A DNA stretch of 32,103 nucleotides, from positions 1 through 32,103 of the forward strand of contig SCRU01000090.1 in the NCBI GenBank assembly GCA_004323695.1, written 5' to 3'. Positions 1 to 6,884 of this stretch are shown here, piece after piece. How positions within the stretch are numbered: position 1 is the first letter of the stretch; every line of letters starts with the position of its first letter. A program made the position numbers and the translations under genes. The notes under the pieces were generated by a model, which was not told where the DNA came from, made no database searches, and saw only the letters and a list, made by a program, of their open reading frames with translations. Origin of the DNA: Burkholderiaceae bacterium (lineage in GTDB: Bacteria; Pseudomonadota; Gammaproteobacteria; Burkholderiales; Burkholderiaceae_C).

Positions 1-1
1 C

Positions 2-1528
2 CGCGTCGGCGACCTGGTGCGCATCCGCCCGGGCGGGCGGGTGCCGGTCGACGGGCAAGTCGAGTCGGGCGAATCGGACGTGGACGAATCGCTCGTGACC
101 GGCGAGCCACTACCCGTCGAAAAGCGCGCCGGAGACCGGGTGGTGAGTGGCGCGTTGAACGGCCACGGCACGCTGCTCGTGCGCGTCAGTGTGGTGGGCG
201 AAGAGAGTTTTCTCAGGCAAGTCGTGCGCAGCGTCGAAGACGCCCGCGCCCTCAAACCTGGCCTGCTGCACCTGGTGGACCGCGTACTGCGCGTGTACAC
301 GCCGCTCGTGCTGGCCACAGCAGCCGGCGCGGCGCTCTTCTGGCTTGTCGGCCCACTGGTGGTCGGCGCCTCGCCGGATCTGCAGCGGGCCGTGTTTGCC
401 GGCCTCAGCGTGCTGGTCATGGGCTATCCATGCGCGGTGGGCATCTCAGCTCCTCTGTCGATCGTCCGCGGCGCGGGCGAAGCAGCCGAGCGTGGCGTGC
501 TCATGCGCACCGGTGAGGCGTTTCAGGCGCTGCGACGCGTGAACCGCGTGGTCTTCGACAAGACTGGCACGCTGACCGAAGGCCATCCCGCTTTACGCGA
601 GATCGTCGCTGTGGCGTGCGCTGAAGAGGAGTTGCTTGCACTTGCGGGAGCCGTCGAAGCCTTCTCCGAGCACCCGCTCGCGCGGGCCGTGGTGGAAGAA
701 GCGTTTAGACGTCATATCGCGCTGTCCGAGGTGGAAGGGTTCGAGGCCGTCGCGGGTCACGGCGTCCGGGCAAGCCTCGGGCAGACGAGGTTAATGGTTG
801 GCAGCCCGGTGTTTCTCGCGGCTGAAGGTGTGGATCTTGCGGGCCAGGACGCGCGCATCAATGAACTCGAAGCGAGCGGACTGACGGTCATCGGTCTGGC
901 GCGGGGCGGCGTGCTGCTCGGCCTGCTGGTGCTGGGCGACGCGCTGCGGCTCGACGCAGCAGAAACCGTGCGCCGCCTGCATGCGCTCGGCATCCGCACG
1001 AGCTTGATCACTGGCGATAACGAGCAGGCGGCACGCCATTTCGCCCGCGCCGCGGGCATCGAAGAGGTGCATGCGCGCGTGCTGCCGGCCGGCAAAGCCG
1101 TCTTGATCCGCGAGTTGCAGCAGCGCGCACGCGTGGCGATGGTCGGTGACGGCATCAACGATGCGCCGGCGCTGATGCAGGCTGATGTCGGCATCGCCTT
1201 CGGCACTGGTGCGGACATTGCGATCGAATCGGCCGACGTGATCATCCTCAACCAACGGCTCGGCGCCGTAATCGACGCCTATGCGGTCAGCCGCAACAGC
1301 TACCGCAAGATCGTGCAGAACGTCTCGCTTGCCTTCCTGTTCAATGGCGTCGGGATTCCGGCGGCCGCCACGGGCCTGGTCTATCCGGTATGGGGCATGG
1401 TGGCGATGGCGGCAAGCGTGACGACGATTTTCATCAACTCCCTGTGGGGCCGTGGCGACTATTTCTTTGAGGCGATCCGGGCGGTCGGGCGCGCACCTCA
1501 GATGCCATCCAGAGCGACCGCATCGTGA
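2..1528 (+). CDS. Heavy-metal translocating P1B-type ATPase (5' end outside window)
   Basis: The frame is open through the left edge, so the N-terminal metal-binding domain and first membrane helices are missing. Counting from the GTG at 17, it shows the actuator TGE loop (28-30), the ion-binding membrane motif YPC (137-139), the phosphorylation motif DKTGT (D182), the SEHPLA motif of P1B pumps (218-223), the ATP-site TGDN (333-336), GDGINDAP (378-385) and a C-terminal helix pair. It would use ATP to export a soft metal across the inner membrane. The usual CPC or CPH motif reads YPC here, which makes the metal hard to predict. The downstream chaperone and MerR gene support metal resistance. 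Confidence 0.92.
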   Translation, partial: RVGDLVRIRPGGRVPVDGQVESGESDVDESLVTGEPLPVEKRAGDRVVSGALNGHGTLLVRVSVVGEESFLRQVVRSVEDARALKPGLLHLVDRVLRVYTPLVLATAAGAALFWLVGPLVVGASPDLQRAVFAGLSVLVMGYPCAVGISAPLSIVRGAGEAAERGVLMRTGEAFQALRRVNRVVFDKTGTLTEGHPALREIVAVACAEEELLALAGAVEAFSEHPLARAVVEEAFRRHIALSEVEGFEAVAGHGVRASLGQTRLMVGSPVFLAAEGVDLAGQDARINELEASGLTVIGLARGGVLLGLLVLGDALRLDAAETVRRLHALGIRTSLITGDNEQAARHFARAAGIEEVHARVLPAGKAVLIRELQQRARVAMVGDGINDAPALMQADVGIAFGTGADIAIESADVIILNQRLGAVIDAYAVSRNSYRKIVQNVSLAFLFNGVGIPAAATGLVYPVWGMVAMAASVTTIFINSLWGRGDYFFEAIRAVGRAPQMPSRATAS

Positions 1529-1542
1529 GAGCAAGACGAGTC

Positions 1543-1567
1543 TCCTGGGTCTGCTTTCGGCCCAGGA
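1543..1567. terminator. Short hairpin after the ATPase gene
   Basis: Seven-base arms TCCTGGG (1543-1549) and CCCAGGA (1561-1567) pair perfectly around an 11-base loop. There is no T-tract after the stem, so it may be an attenuating or mRNA-processing hairpin between the ATPase and the small chaperone gene rather than a full terminator. Confidence 0.25.
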
Positions 1568-1612
1568 TCCCCGCTCGATCAACAACCAAGTCATTCATGA
1601 AAGGTCTTAGCC

Positions 1613-1840
1613 ATGTTCAAGTCCGTCACATTCGAAGTCATCGGCGACCAGCGCCTCAACTGTGAGAAATGCGAACAGCGCGTCGCGCGACTGCTCACAC
1701 CGCTGCAGGGCGTGCGGCAGGTGCGTGCGCAGGCGCTCGACCAGCGTATCGAGGTGCTGTTTGACACGGCAACGGTAGAACCGGCTGCACTCGCGGAATG
1801 CCTGGGTGAAGCGGGTTACGAGACCCGAGTCGTCAGTTGA
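1613..1840 (+). CDS. Small heavy-metal-associated (HMA) domain protein, metal chaperone
   Basis: This 75-residue protein is about the size of a single HMA domain (CopZ/MerP type, usually 65-75 residues). The metal site is C17-E-K-C20 at the end of the first strand, with a short ferredoxin-like fold expected after it. The usual GMxCxxC start reads LNCEKC. An AAAGG stretch precedes the ATG at a suitable distance. It lies 84 bases after the P-type ATPase and would hand the ion to that pump or buffer it in the cytoplasm. The metal cannot be told from the sequence. Confidence 0.75.
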   Translation: MFKSVTFEVIGDQRLNCEKCEQRVARLLTPLQGVRQVRAQALDQRIEVLFDTATVEPAALAECLGEAGYETRVVS

Positions 1841-1977
1841 ACGGCCGGGCCGCAGTTTGTGCGCGAACCAACATACAGGCCCGAACCATCGCCATCAAAG
1901 GACCATACGTGCGAACGCCCATTAATTCGAGCAAGCGAAGCGGCGCTGATGTGAAGGCGTCCCCACGGAGAAGCCCT

Positions 1978-2460
1978 ATGCCGGAACCGCGGCACCGCAC
2001 CGAGCCGCGCGATGAGGCGGCTCGGGACGGTACCTGGTTGACAATCGGGAAGCTCGCGAAGCTTGCAGAGGTCAGCACCGACACCCTGCGGTTTTACGAG
2101 GACGAAAGCTTGTTGATACCCGCCGGAAAAACTGAAGCGGGTTATCGGCTTTACGGCCAGGACGCGGTGCGCCGGCTGGACTTCATCAAACACGCCCAGC
2201 ACTGTGGCATGACGCTATCGGAAATACGCCAGTTACTTGAGCTCAGGGCCGATGACAGCTCGTGCTGCAGCGACGTACGCAGCCTGGCGATCCGAAAGAA
2301 ATTGCAGCTCGAACACAAGATCAAGACGATGCAAGCGATGTCGCAGGCGTTGAGCGAGCTGATTGATATCTGTACGGCCGAGGACCAGCCGTTGGATGAC
2401 TGTCCCATTCTGGCGGCGCTGGAGTCCAGCATCGCAAAGCAAAATCATGACCCCCACTAA
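1978..2460 (+). CDS. MerR-family metal-responsive regulator (ZntR/CadR/PbrR type)
   Basis: 160 residues. The winged helix-turn-helix lies at about 22-60 (starting TIGKLAKLAEVSTDTLRFYE), followed by the long dimerisation helix. C97, C132 and C142 have the same spacing (35 and 10) as the three metal-binding cysteines of ZntR, and CPIL near the C-terminus is typical of that group. This points to Zn, Cd or Pb rather than Cu. The ATG at 1978 is chosen for its GGAG Shine-Dalgarno 7 bases upstream. The open frame reaches back to 1837 but lacks MerR homology there. It probably controls the flanking metal genes by twisting an over-long promoter spacer, although no clear 19-20 bp spacer promoter was identified. 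Confidence 0.87.
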   Translation: MPEPRHRTEPRDEAARDGTWLTIGKLAKLAEVSTDTLRFYEDESLLIPAGKTEAGYRLYGQDAVRRLDFIKHAQHCGMTLSEIRQLLELRADDSSCCSDVRSLAIRKKLQLEHKIKTMQAMSQALSELIDICTAEDQPLDDCPILAALESSIAKQNHDPH

Positions 2461-2475
2461 ATTCGGACGACTGCC

Positions 2476-2781
2476 ATGAGTATCAAGGTCGAATTCTTTT
2501 CAACGCCAGGGTGCAGCAACTGCGATCGGACCGGGAATAGCTTGAAAGTCATCGCCCAAGCGTTCGGCGAGCAAATGGTGGCGTGGCGCGACATCAACCT
2601 GCTGGACGAATTGGATTACGCCGTGGAGCTCGGCGTGTTGACCCCGCCGTCGATCGCGATCGATGGTGAACTTGTGTTCCCAAGGCTACCGAGCGCGGCG
2701 AAGCTCCGCGAGGAATTGGCGCGGCGACTTGAACGAGAACCGAACTATGAAGATGGAATACGCCCAGGAGGAGTCAAATGA
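2476..2781 (+). CDS. Thioredoxin-fold protein with CSNC active site
   Basis: 101 residues. The start is a thioredoxin-like strand (VEFFSTPGCSNC) with C13-S-N-C16 as the redox or metal site, and TPPSIAIDGE near 56-65 carries the cis-proline of the fold. There is no signal peptide, so it is cytoplasmic. It resembles the short glutaredoxin/thioredoxin-like proteins found beside CcdA-like genes in metal-resistance islands. Its stop overlaps the next start as ATGA, so the two are coupled. A role in reducing or delivering a thiol-bound metal to the membrane partner is inferred. Confidence 0.75.
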   Translation: MSIKVEFFSTPGCSNCDRTGNSLKVIAQAFGEQMVAWRDINLLDELDYAVELGVLTPPSIAIDGELVFPRLPSAAKLREELARRLEREPNYEDGIRPGGVK

Positions 2782-3473
2782 ATATTGACGCATTGCGAGC
2801 CACACTGGAGCAAGCGGGCCTGGCCTCCCTCGGTGTCGGTTTTCTGCTGGGATTTGTTTTCACGTTCAACCCGGTCGCGCTGGCCTCCATTCCGGTTTCG
2901 CTCGCGTACGTCACCAAAGCGCACGAACCGAAAACAGCGATCTTGTATGGCGGCATGTTCATTCTGGGCATGGTGATCACGCAAACGCTGTTGGGACTGA
3001 TCGCCGGCTTCGGCGGACATTGGGTAGGGCAACTGGTCGGCAGAGAATGGGGGCTCGTCCTGGGGCCCGCACTGATTCTGCTGGGCCTGATGTGGCCGGG
3101 TTGGATCAGGCTGCCGCTGCCATCGATTTCCATTCGCGCAAAACGCGCGAGCAGCGGATGGGGGGCCGTTGTGCTGGGCGCATCCTTTGCCGTTGCGGTT
3201 TGCCCGTTTTGCACGCCTGCTCTTGTGGTGCTGCTCGGCATCGCGGCCGGGATCGGGTCGCCCCTGTTCGGTGGAACGCTCCTGTTTGCGTTTGCGATGG
3301 GGCGAGCAGTCCCCATCATCCTGGGCGCCGCGGCGGTGGGCTGGTTGGAGAGTCTTTCCGTCCTTCGGCGTTACCAGAAAACGTTCGAGATAGCCGGTGC
3401 CGTCACGCTGATACTTGCCGGTCTGTACATGCTCAACGCATATTTCATTGTTATTCCAGAGCTGGCGATTTAG
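2778..3473 (+). CDS. CcdA/DsbD-like polytopic membrane protein
   Basis: 231 residues with about six hydrophobic helices (17-45, 55-80, 92-110, 130-160, 163-190, 205-225). The layout of the LysE/CcdA family shows in the FNP turn in helix 1 (30-32) and CPFCTPAL in helix 4 (C142, C145). CcdA normally has one cysteine in each half (FSPC and TPC). Here the first is replaced by valine (FNPVAL) and the second half carries a CPFC pair. It may therefore pass electrons differently or transport metal. The gene is coupled to the thioredoxin-like gene by ATGA overlap. Confidence 0.75.
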   Translation: MNIDALRATLEQAGLASLGVGFLLGFVFTFNPVALASIPVSLAYVTKAHEPKTAILYGGMFILGMVITQTLLGLIAGFGGHWVGQLVGREWGLVLGPALILLGLMWPGWIRLPLPSISIRAKRASSGWGAVVLGASFAVAVCPFCTPALVVLLGIAAGIGSPLFGGTLLFAFAMGRAVPIILGAAAVGWLESLSVLRRYQKTFEIAGAVTLILAGLYMLNAYFIVIPELAI

Positions 3474-3495
3474 ACCCAGATCTATTGCCTGACTT

Positions 3496-3515
3496 AACGG
3501 CGACATTTCGCCGTT
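3496..3515. terminator. Hairpin downstream of the metal operon
   Basis: An eight-base stem AACGGCGA / TCGCCGTT with a CATT loop begins 22 bases after the CcdA-like stop codon. No T-run follows, so terminator function is only suggested by position. Confidence 0.35.
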
Positions 3516-3545
3516 GCGCGACCTCCTGCCTCTGCGCACCCCGTT

Positions 3546-3591
3546 TTATTCCCGGATTTGTCGCGGTAATCCAAAAATATCGCGGGAATAA
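3546..3591. repeat. Inverted repeat between convergent genes
   Basis: TTATTCCCG (3546-3554) and CGGGAATAA (3583-3591) are perfect nine-base inverted arms with a 28-base spacer. They sit between the plus-strand metal operon and the minus-strand P-II/CzcA pair, which converge here. They could be a bidirectional terminator or the end of a former mobile piece. Nothing else is seen in 3474-3639. Confidence 0.4.
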
Positions 3592-3639
3592 ATCCCGGTC
3601 GCCGGCCGTAATACATGTGCCAGCATTTGCTGGAATCTC

Positions 3640-3975
3640 CTAAGCGATGGCGATTGCGCTCGCAATCTCGGATATGTAGATCCAACCGCTGTTTGATTGA
3701 CCGGTTCGTGCGGCGCTGCGAATGATGTCCACAAGCTCCTGCATATGTTCATCATTGCAGTGAAGCTCCAACTTGTACTCATTGACGACCTCGTCGCCGA
3801 GGTCGACCGAGTAGTGGCGCTCGCTTTTGTCCAGCGGCACCAGCGAACCCTTGACCATGTAGGCGATCAGGTTGTGCTCGCCACTGCCGGCGGAACTCCA
3901 CGGCGATGAGCCCTTCAGGGCGCTGATGACATCGGCAATCCGGTTGCGATGGATGTAGGCCTTGATTTCCTTCAT
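3640..3975 (-). CDS. P-II-like small protein linked to an RND metal pump
   Basis: 111 residues, the usual length of the P-II (GlnB/K) fold. The opening MKEIKAYIHRNRIADVISAL matches the beta-alpha start of that fold, and there is a second beta-alpha unit at about 60-95. The uridylylated T-loop tyrosine of nitrogen P-II proteins is not evident. Small P-II-like proteins of this kind are commonly found just downstream of czcA-type genes, where they are thought to bind a metal or ligand and tune the pump. The ATG overlaps the stop of the CzcA fragment (TGA at 3972-3974), so the pair was one transcription unit. Confidence 0.75.
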   Translation of the reverse strand: MKEIKAYIHRNRIADVISALKGSSPWSSAGSGEHNLIAYMVKGSLVPLDKSERHYSVDLGDEVVNEYKLELHCNDEHMQELVDIIRSAARTGQSNSGWIYISEIASAIAIA

Positions 3976-4970
3976 GACGGTGCTCCTTTGGTGGAAATTT
4001 CGGGGCTTGTCGCCCGGTTTGCACGCCGTTCGGCGAGCAGCTCAGACCACTCGTAGATGAGTGGCAACAACAATAGGGTCAGTGCCGTCGAGGTGAACAG
4101 CCCGCCGACCACCACGGTGGCCAGCGGTCGCTGCGTCTCGGCGCCGACGCCGGTGGACAACAACATCGGAATCAGCCCGAGAATCGCGACCGACGCCGTC
4201 ATCAAGACCGGCCGCAATCGCAGCGCAGCGCCCTGGCGCACGGCCTCTCGTACCGTCAAGCCCTGGCGCAGCAGGTCGTTGAGGAAGGACACCATCACGA
4301 TACCGTTCAACATGGCGACTCCGAAGACCGCGATGAACCCGATCGCCGACGGCACCGACAGGTACTGACCGCTGACGAACAGGCCGACGATGCCGCCGAT
4401 GATCGCGAACGGCACGTTGGCAATGATGAGCGACGCGTGGCGCACCGAATTGAATGCGGTGTACAGCAGCATGAAGATCAGGCCGATGGTCAGCGGCACG
4501 ATCACGGCGAGGCGCGCCATCGCGCGCTGCTGGTTCTCGAATGCACCGCCCCACTCGACCCAGTAGCCCGCCGGCAATTTCACTTCTTGCTGCAGCTGGG
4601 CGTTGGCTTCCTTAACGAAGCCGTCCACATCGCGGCCCTGCACGTCCATTTGCAGCACTGAGTACCGTTGCAGCGACTCGCGGCGCACGAAGGAATAGCC
4701 TTCGTCGAGCTCGATCGACGCGACCTGCGAGAGCTGCACCAACGCCCCTTCGCCCGTGCGAAGGGGGATGGCGGCGATGGCCGCCGGATCGACACGGAAC
4801 TCGTTGGACAGTCGCACCGCGATGTCGAAGCGCTTCGTGCCTTCGATCACGGTCGACACCGAACTGCCGCCGATGCCGGCCTGCACCACTTCGAGAATCT
4901 CGTCCGCATTGATGCCGTAACGGGAGGCCGCTTCGCGGTTGACCTTGATGATCAGTTGGGGCTTGCCCGA
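3972..4970 (-). pseudogene. C-terminal third of a CzcA/CusA-type RND efflux pump, 5' truncated
   Basis: About 330 residues match the end of a heavy-metal RND transporter of roughly 1040 residues. Visible are the periplasmic segment with REAASRYGIN and GTKRFDIAVRL, then the last block of membrane helices including VPFAIIGGIVGLFVSG, GFIAVFGVAMLNGIVMVSF and RLRPVLMTASVAILGLIPM. Family resemblance stops near the GKPQLIIKV stretch (about 4965). Upstream the frame is low in homology and ends at a stop at 5067-5069 without a convincing start. A GTG at 4889 could start a 305-residue product, but it lacks most of the proton and substrate path, so it is called a remnant. The frame is otherwise undamaged, which suggests recent truncation. 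Confidence 0.8.
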
Positions 4971-5214
4971 TCCGCCATTCCAGGTGATCCTGGAAGAGTC
5001 GCTAGCGGTTGGGCCGCGGCGAGCCGAGGTACTGGCGTTGGTACGGTCGCTCGAGTTGCATGAGGTCTAAGCGAGAACCCCATCCGTCATCAACAAAACA
5101 AGTGGCATGTTGCCATCGATAGAGTTGCGCCCATCATGATGTACACCCTTCGAGCGCGAGCGTTTTCGCGCTGAGACGGCCAAGCGCGAACCATAAATTG
5201 GAATGGGGAAAGTG
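4971..5214. other. Junction and intergenic region with gene fragment and hairpin
   Basis: CzcA homology ends here and element genes begin. On the plus strand, codons 4978-5067 followed by TAA at 5068-5070 read as a plausible protein end (FQVILEESLAVGPRRAEVLA and ten more residues, ending LELHEV). It has no start and may be the tail of a gene destroyed by the same rearrangement. A hairpin with arms AGCGCGA (5153-5159) and TCGCGCT (5166-5172) precedes the next gene. No clear promoter was identified. Confidence 0.4.
5078..5095 (+). repeat. Direct repeat copy 1 (18 bp)
   Basis: CCCATCCGTCATCAACAA recurs at 6128-6145 with one mismatch, 1050 bases away and in the same orientation. Both copies lie in intergenic DNA, upstream of the genes at 5215 and 6165. 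They may be regulator sites or recombination footprints. Confidence 0.4.
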
Positions 5215-5535
5215 ATGGGATCGAAACCTAATGCCAAGTCGGTAAGCAAGTCGCCCGCAGCGCTGGATCCGCGGCGCACCGCGGCAGCACTCGGGAAGGC
5301 AATGACACTCCTGACCAAGTACGCAGACGAAATCAAAGCCAGCTCTTGCAGCCTCACCGGGGATAACGTCCCCAGGTGGGATAGCGGCGAAGATGAACGC
5401 CTGTTCAGACGCTGCCAAGCATCGGTGCGAGCGCTGGGCAAGCTTCGTGAGCAAGGCCTGATCGCTCAAGCTGGCCAGCTGCGTACCGCGACGATTGATG
5501 GCGTCAGCTACACGCCAGCACAGAGGCCGTCATGA
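5215..5535 (+). CDS. Hypothetical protein
   Basis: 106 residues, basic at the N-terminus (MGSKPNAKSVSKS), then predicted helices with evenly spaced Leu/Ala (TAAALGKAMTLLTKY and LFRRCQASVRALGKLREQGL). The start at 5215 has GGGGAA a few bases upstream. The earlier ATG at 5203 overlaps that Shine-Dalgarno and is less likely. No family is recognised. The gene overlaps the next one by ATGA, so the two are probably translated together. Confidence 0.6.
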   Translation: MGSKPNAKSVSKSPAALDPRRTAAALGKAMTLLTKYADEIKASSCSLTGDNVPRWDSGEDERLFRRCQASVRALGKLREQGLIAQAGQLRTATIDGVSYTPAQRPS

Positions 5536-6005
5536 CAGAAGACGCAACCCAGGCCGCGGCCATGAGCGCGGTGAATCCGCATCCGTATTCGGGGAACCCG
5601 GAGCACGTCATCTGCTTGATGGCCTGCGCAACAGATCGTTGGCAGCGCATGGTGGAGGACGCCAAAGCGATGGATCGGATGGCGGTTCGAGAGCATGGGC
5701 AGCTCGATCGTGACCACCATTTATGCGCGATGCAGCGACAGCAAGCCAGAGCGGGCTACACGCTGGTGTCCATCCAGACCAACATCTACGGTTTTACAGT
5801 GCGCGATACCCTCAACGACGGGGCCGGCGTGCTGTTGCGCGCCGAAGGCGGCTCGCGCGGTGGCGACGGGTCGGCCAGGCGAGCGATTGAGTTTGCCCGC
5901 CGCTGGCACGCGCAGGATCCTGACCGCCGTGAGGTGATCCTTGGGTACGTCGCTCAAGAGCTGCGCCAAGAGTGGGAAGAGGCATTGGCCGACGCACTAA
6001 AGTAA
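5532..6005 (+). CDS. Hypothetical soluble protein
   Basis: 157 residues, no signal peptide or membrane segment. Histidines cluster in the first third (NPHPYSGNPEH, REHGQLDRDHHLC), and the C-terminal part is helical and acidic (REVILGYVAQELRQEWEEAL). No motif of a known family is recognised. Translation is coupled to the upstream gene by a four-base overlap. Bases 6006-6164 downstream contain no gene, only the second copy of the 18-bp repeat. Confidence 0.6.
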   Translation: MTEDATQAAAMSAVNPHPYSGNPEHVICLMACATDRWQRMVEDAKAMDRMAVREHGQLDRDHHLCAMQRQQARAGYTLVSIQTNIYGFTVRDTLNDGAGVLLRAEGGSRGGDGSARRAIEFARRWHAQDPDRREVILGYVAQELRQEWEEALADALK

Positions 6006-6127
6006 ACGCATCAGATCGCGGAGAGCGAAGGAGTCATCACTGAAACGTTCAAGCCTGCCGTTTTCAGGTTTGCCAGCGTCGGCGTCACCGTTAAACTTCA
6101 TCTTGGTAGCCACGGTGTCCCATGGTG

Positions 6128-6145
6128 CCCATTCGTCATCAACAA
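6128..6145 (+). repeat. Direct repeat copy 2 (18 bp)
   Basis: CCCATTCGTCATCAACAA differs from the copy at 5078-5095 at one base. It lies 20 bases before the lipoprotein start. Confidence 0.4.
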
Positions 6146-6164
6146 CAATTTTGGGAGCATAACC

Positions 6165-6833
6165 ATGCGATTCCTTTCTGCATTTGTCACGGTCGCAGTT
6201 GCCCTGTTTCTGGCGGGCTGCAATTCGTCCACTTCGGCGAACAAATCCAACTTCGCCAAGGCCATTAACGCCAAGTTTGCCAGTGAATGCATCGTGGTCA
6301 ATCCCGGCGCGAATGCAGGGGCGGCTTTGAGCGGCAACCAATACCCAGTCGGCGTGAAGGAAGAGAAGCCTGGGTCCGGTGCGTTCGGATTCACCCAAGC
6401 CCAAGTGGACAAGCAAAATGCCGCAGACTTCGGCCCGTTCGATGCGCTGGTGAAAGCCGGTCTGTTGACTGTGACCACGGGAAAGGTGAAACCTATGTTC
6501 GGGCCTGAGTCTGCTGGCAAAATATACTCGCTGACGACTGAAGGTGAAACGGCGCAGCCGAGCAAGGATGGGCTCTCCTTCTGCGCAGGCCATTGGCACG
6601 TGAAGGAGGTTACCGACTTCACCGCGCCGAGCAAGGGATTCAATGGAGCCACCTTTAGCACGGTGCAATTTACCTACACGGCGTCGGACGTGCCATCGTG
6701 GGTATCGGCCGCTGTCGATGCCGGATTCCCCAATCTCAAGCAGACCAATGGCTCGCCGGGTAAAGCCAAGGCCGATGTAACCCAGACTGACAACGGGTGG
6801 AGTGCGGTGATCGGCACCCTTAACCCACAGTAA
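6165..6833 (+). CDS. Putative lipoprotein
   Basis: 222 residues beginning with a lipoprotein signal: MRFLS, a hydrophobic stretch and the lipobox LAGC (C19 would be acylated). A Ser/Thr-rich linker follows. The mature part has repeated short beta-strand patterns (SGKIYSLTTEG, STVQFTYTASDVPSW) and ends with VTQTDNGWSAVIGTLNPQ. It probably sits on the periplasmic face of a membrane. No specific family is recognised. GGGAG precedes the ATG at a suitable distance. It converges on dnaB. Confidence 0.75.
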   Translation: MRFLSAFVTVAVALFLAGCNSSTSANKSNFAKAINAKFASECIVVNPGANAGAALSGNQYPVGVKEEKPGSGAFGFTQAQVDKQNAADFGPFDALVKAGLLTVTTGKVKPMFGPESAGKIYSLTTEGETAQPSKDGLSFCAGHWHVKEVTDFTAPSKGFNGATFSTVQFTYTASDVPSWVSAAVDAGFPNLKQTNGSPGKAKADVTQTDNGWSAVIGTLNPQ

Positions 6834-6847
6834 CCCCGATTGCATTA

Positions 6848-6864
6848 CCGCGCACTCTGCGCGG
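6848..6864. terminator. Hairpin between convergent lipoprotein and dnaB genes
   Basis: Arms CCGCGCA (6848-6854) and TGCGCGG (6858-6864) pair perfectly over a three-base loop between two converging stop codons. No T-tract is present on either strand, so any terminator activity is moderate or factor-assisted. Confidence 0.4.
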
Positions 6865-6884
6865 CTCGCTAGTGCCTTACCGCG

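Noticed and set aside
791-1594. 267-codon minus-strand frame opposite the P-type ATPase
   Set aside because: It is antisense to a gene with every hallmark motif and has Arg/His/Gln-rich composition typical of a GC-rich shadow.
2745-3539. 264-codon minus-strand frame opposite the CcdA-like gene
   Set aside because: Polar, Arg/Gln-rich composition with no family motif; the plus strand encodes a clear membrane protein.
5997-6845. 282-codon minus-strand frame opposite the lipoprotein
   Set aside because: The plus strand has a signal peptide and lipobox. The minus frame has no ribosome site or domain.
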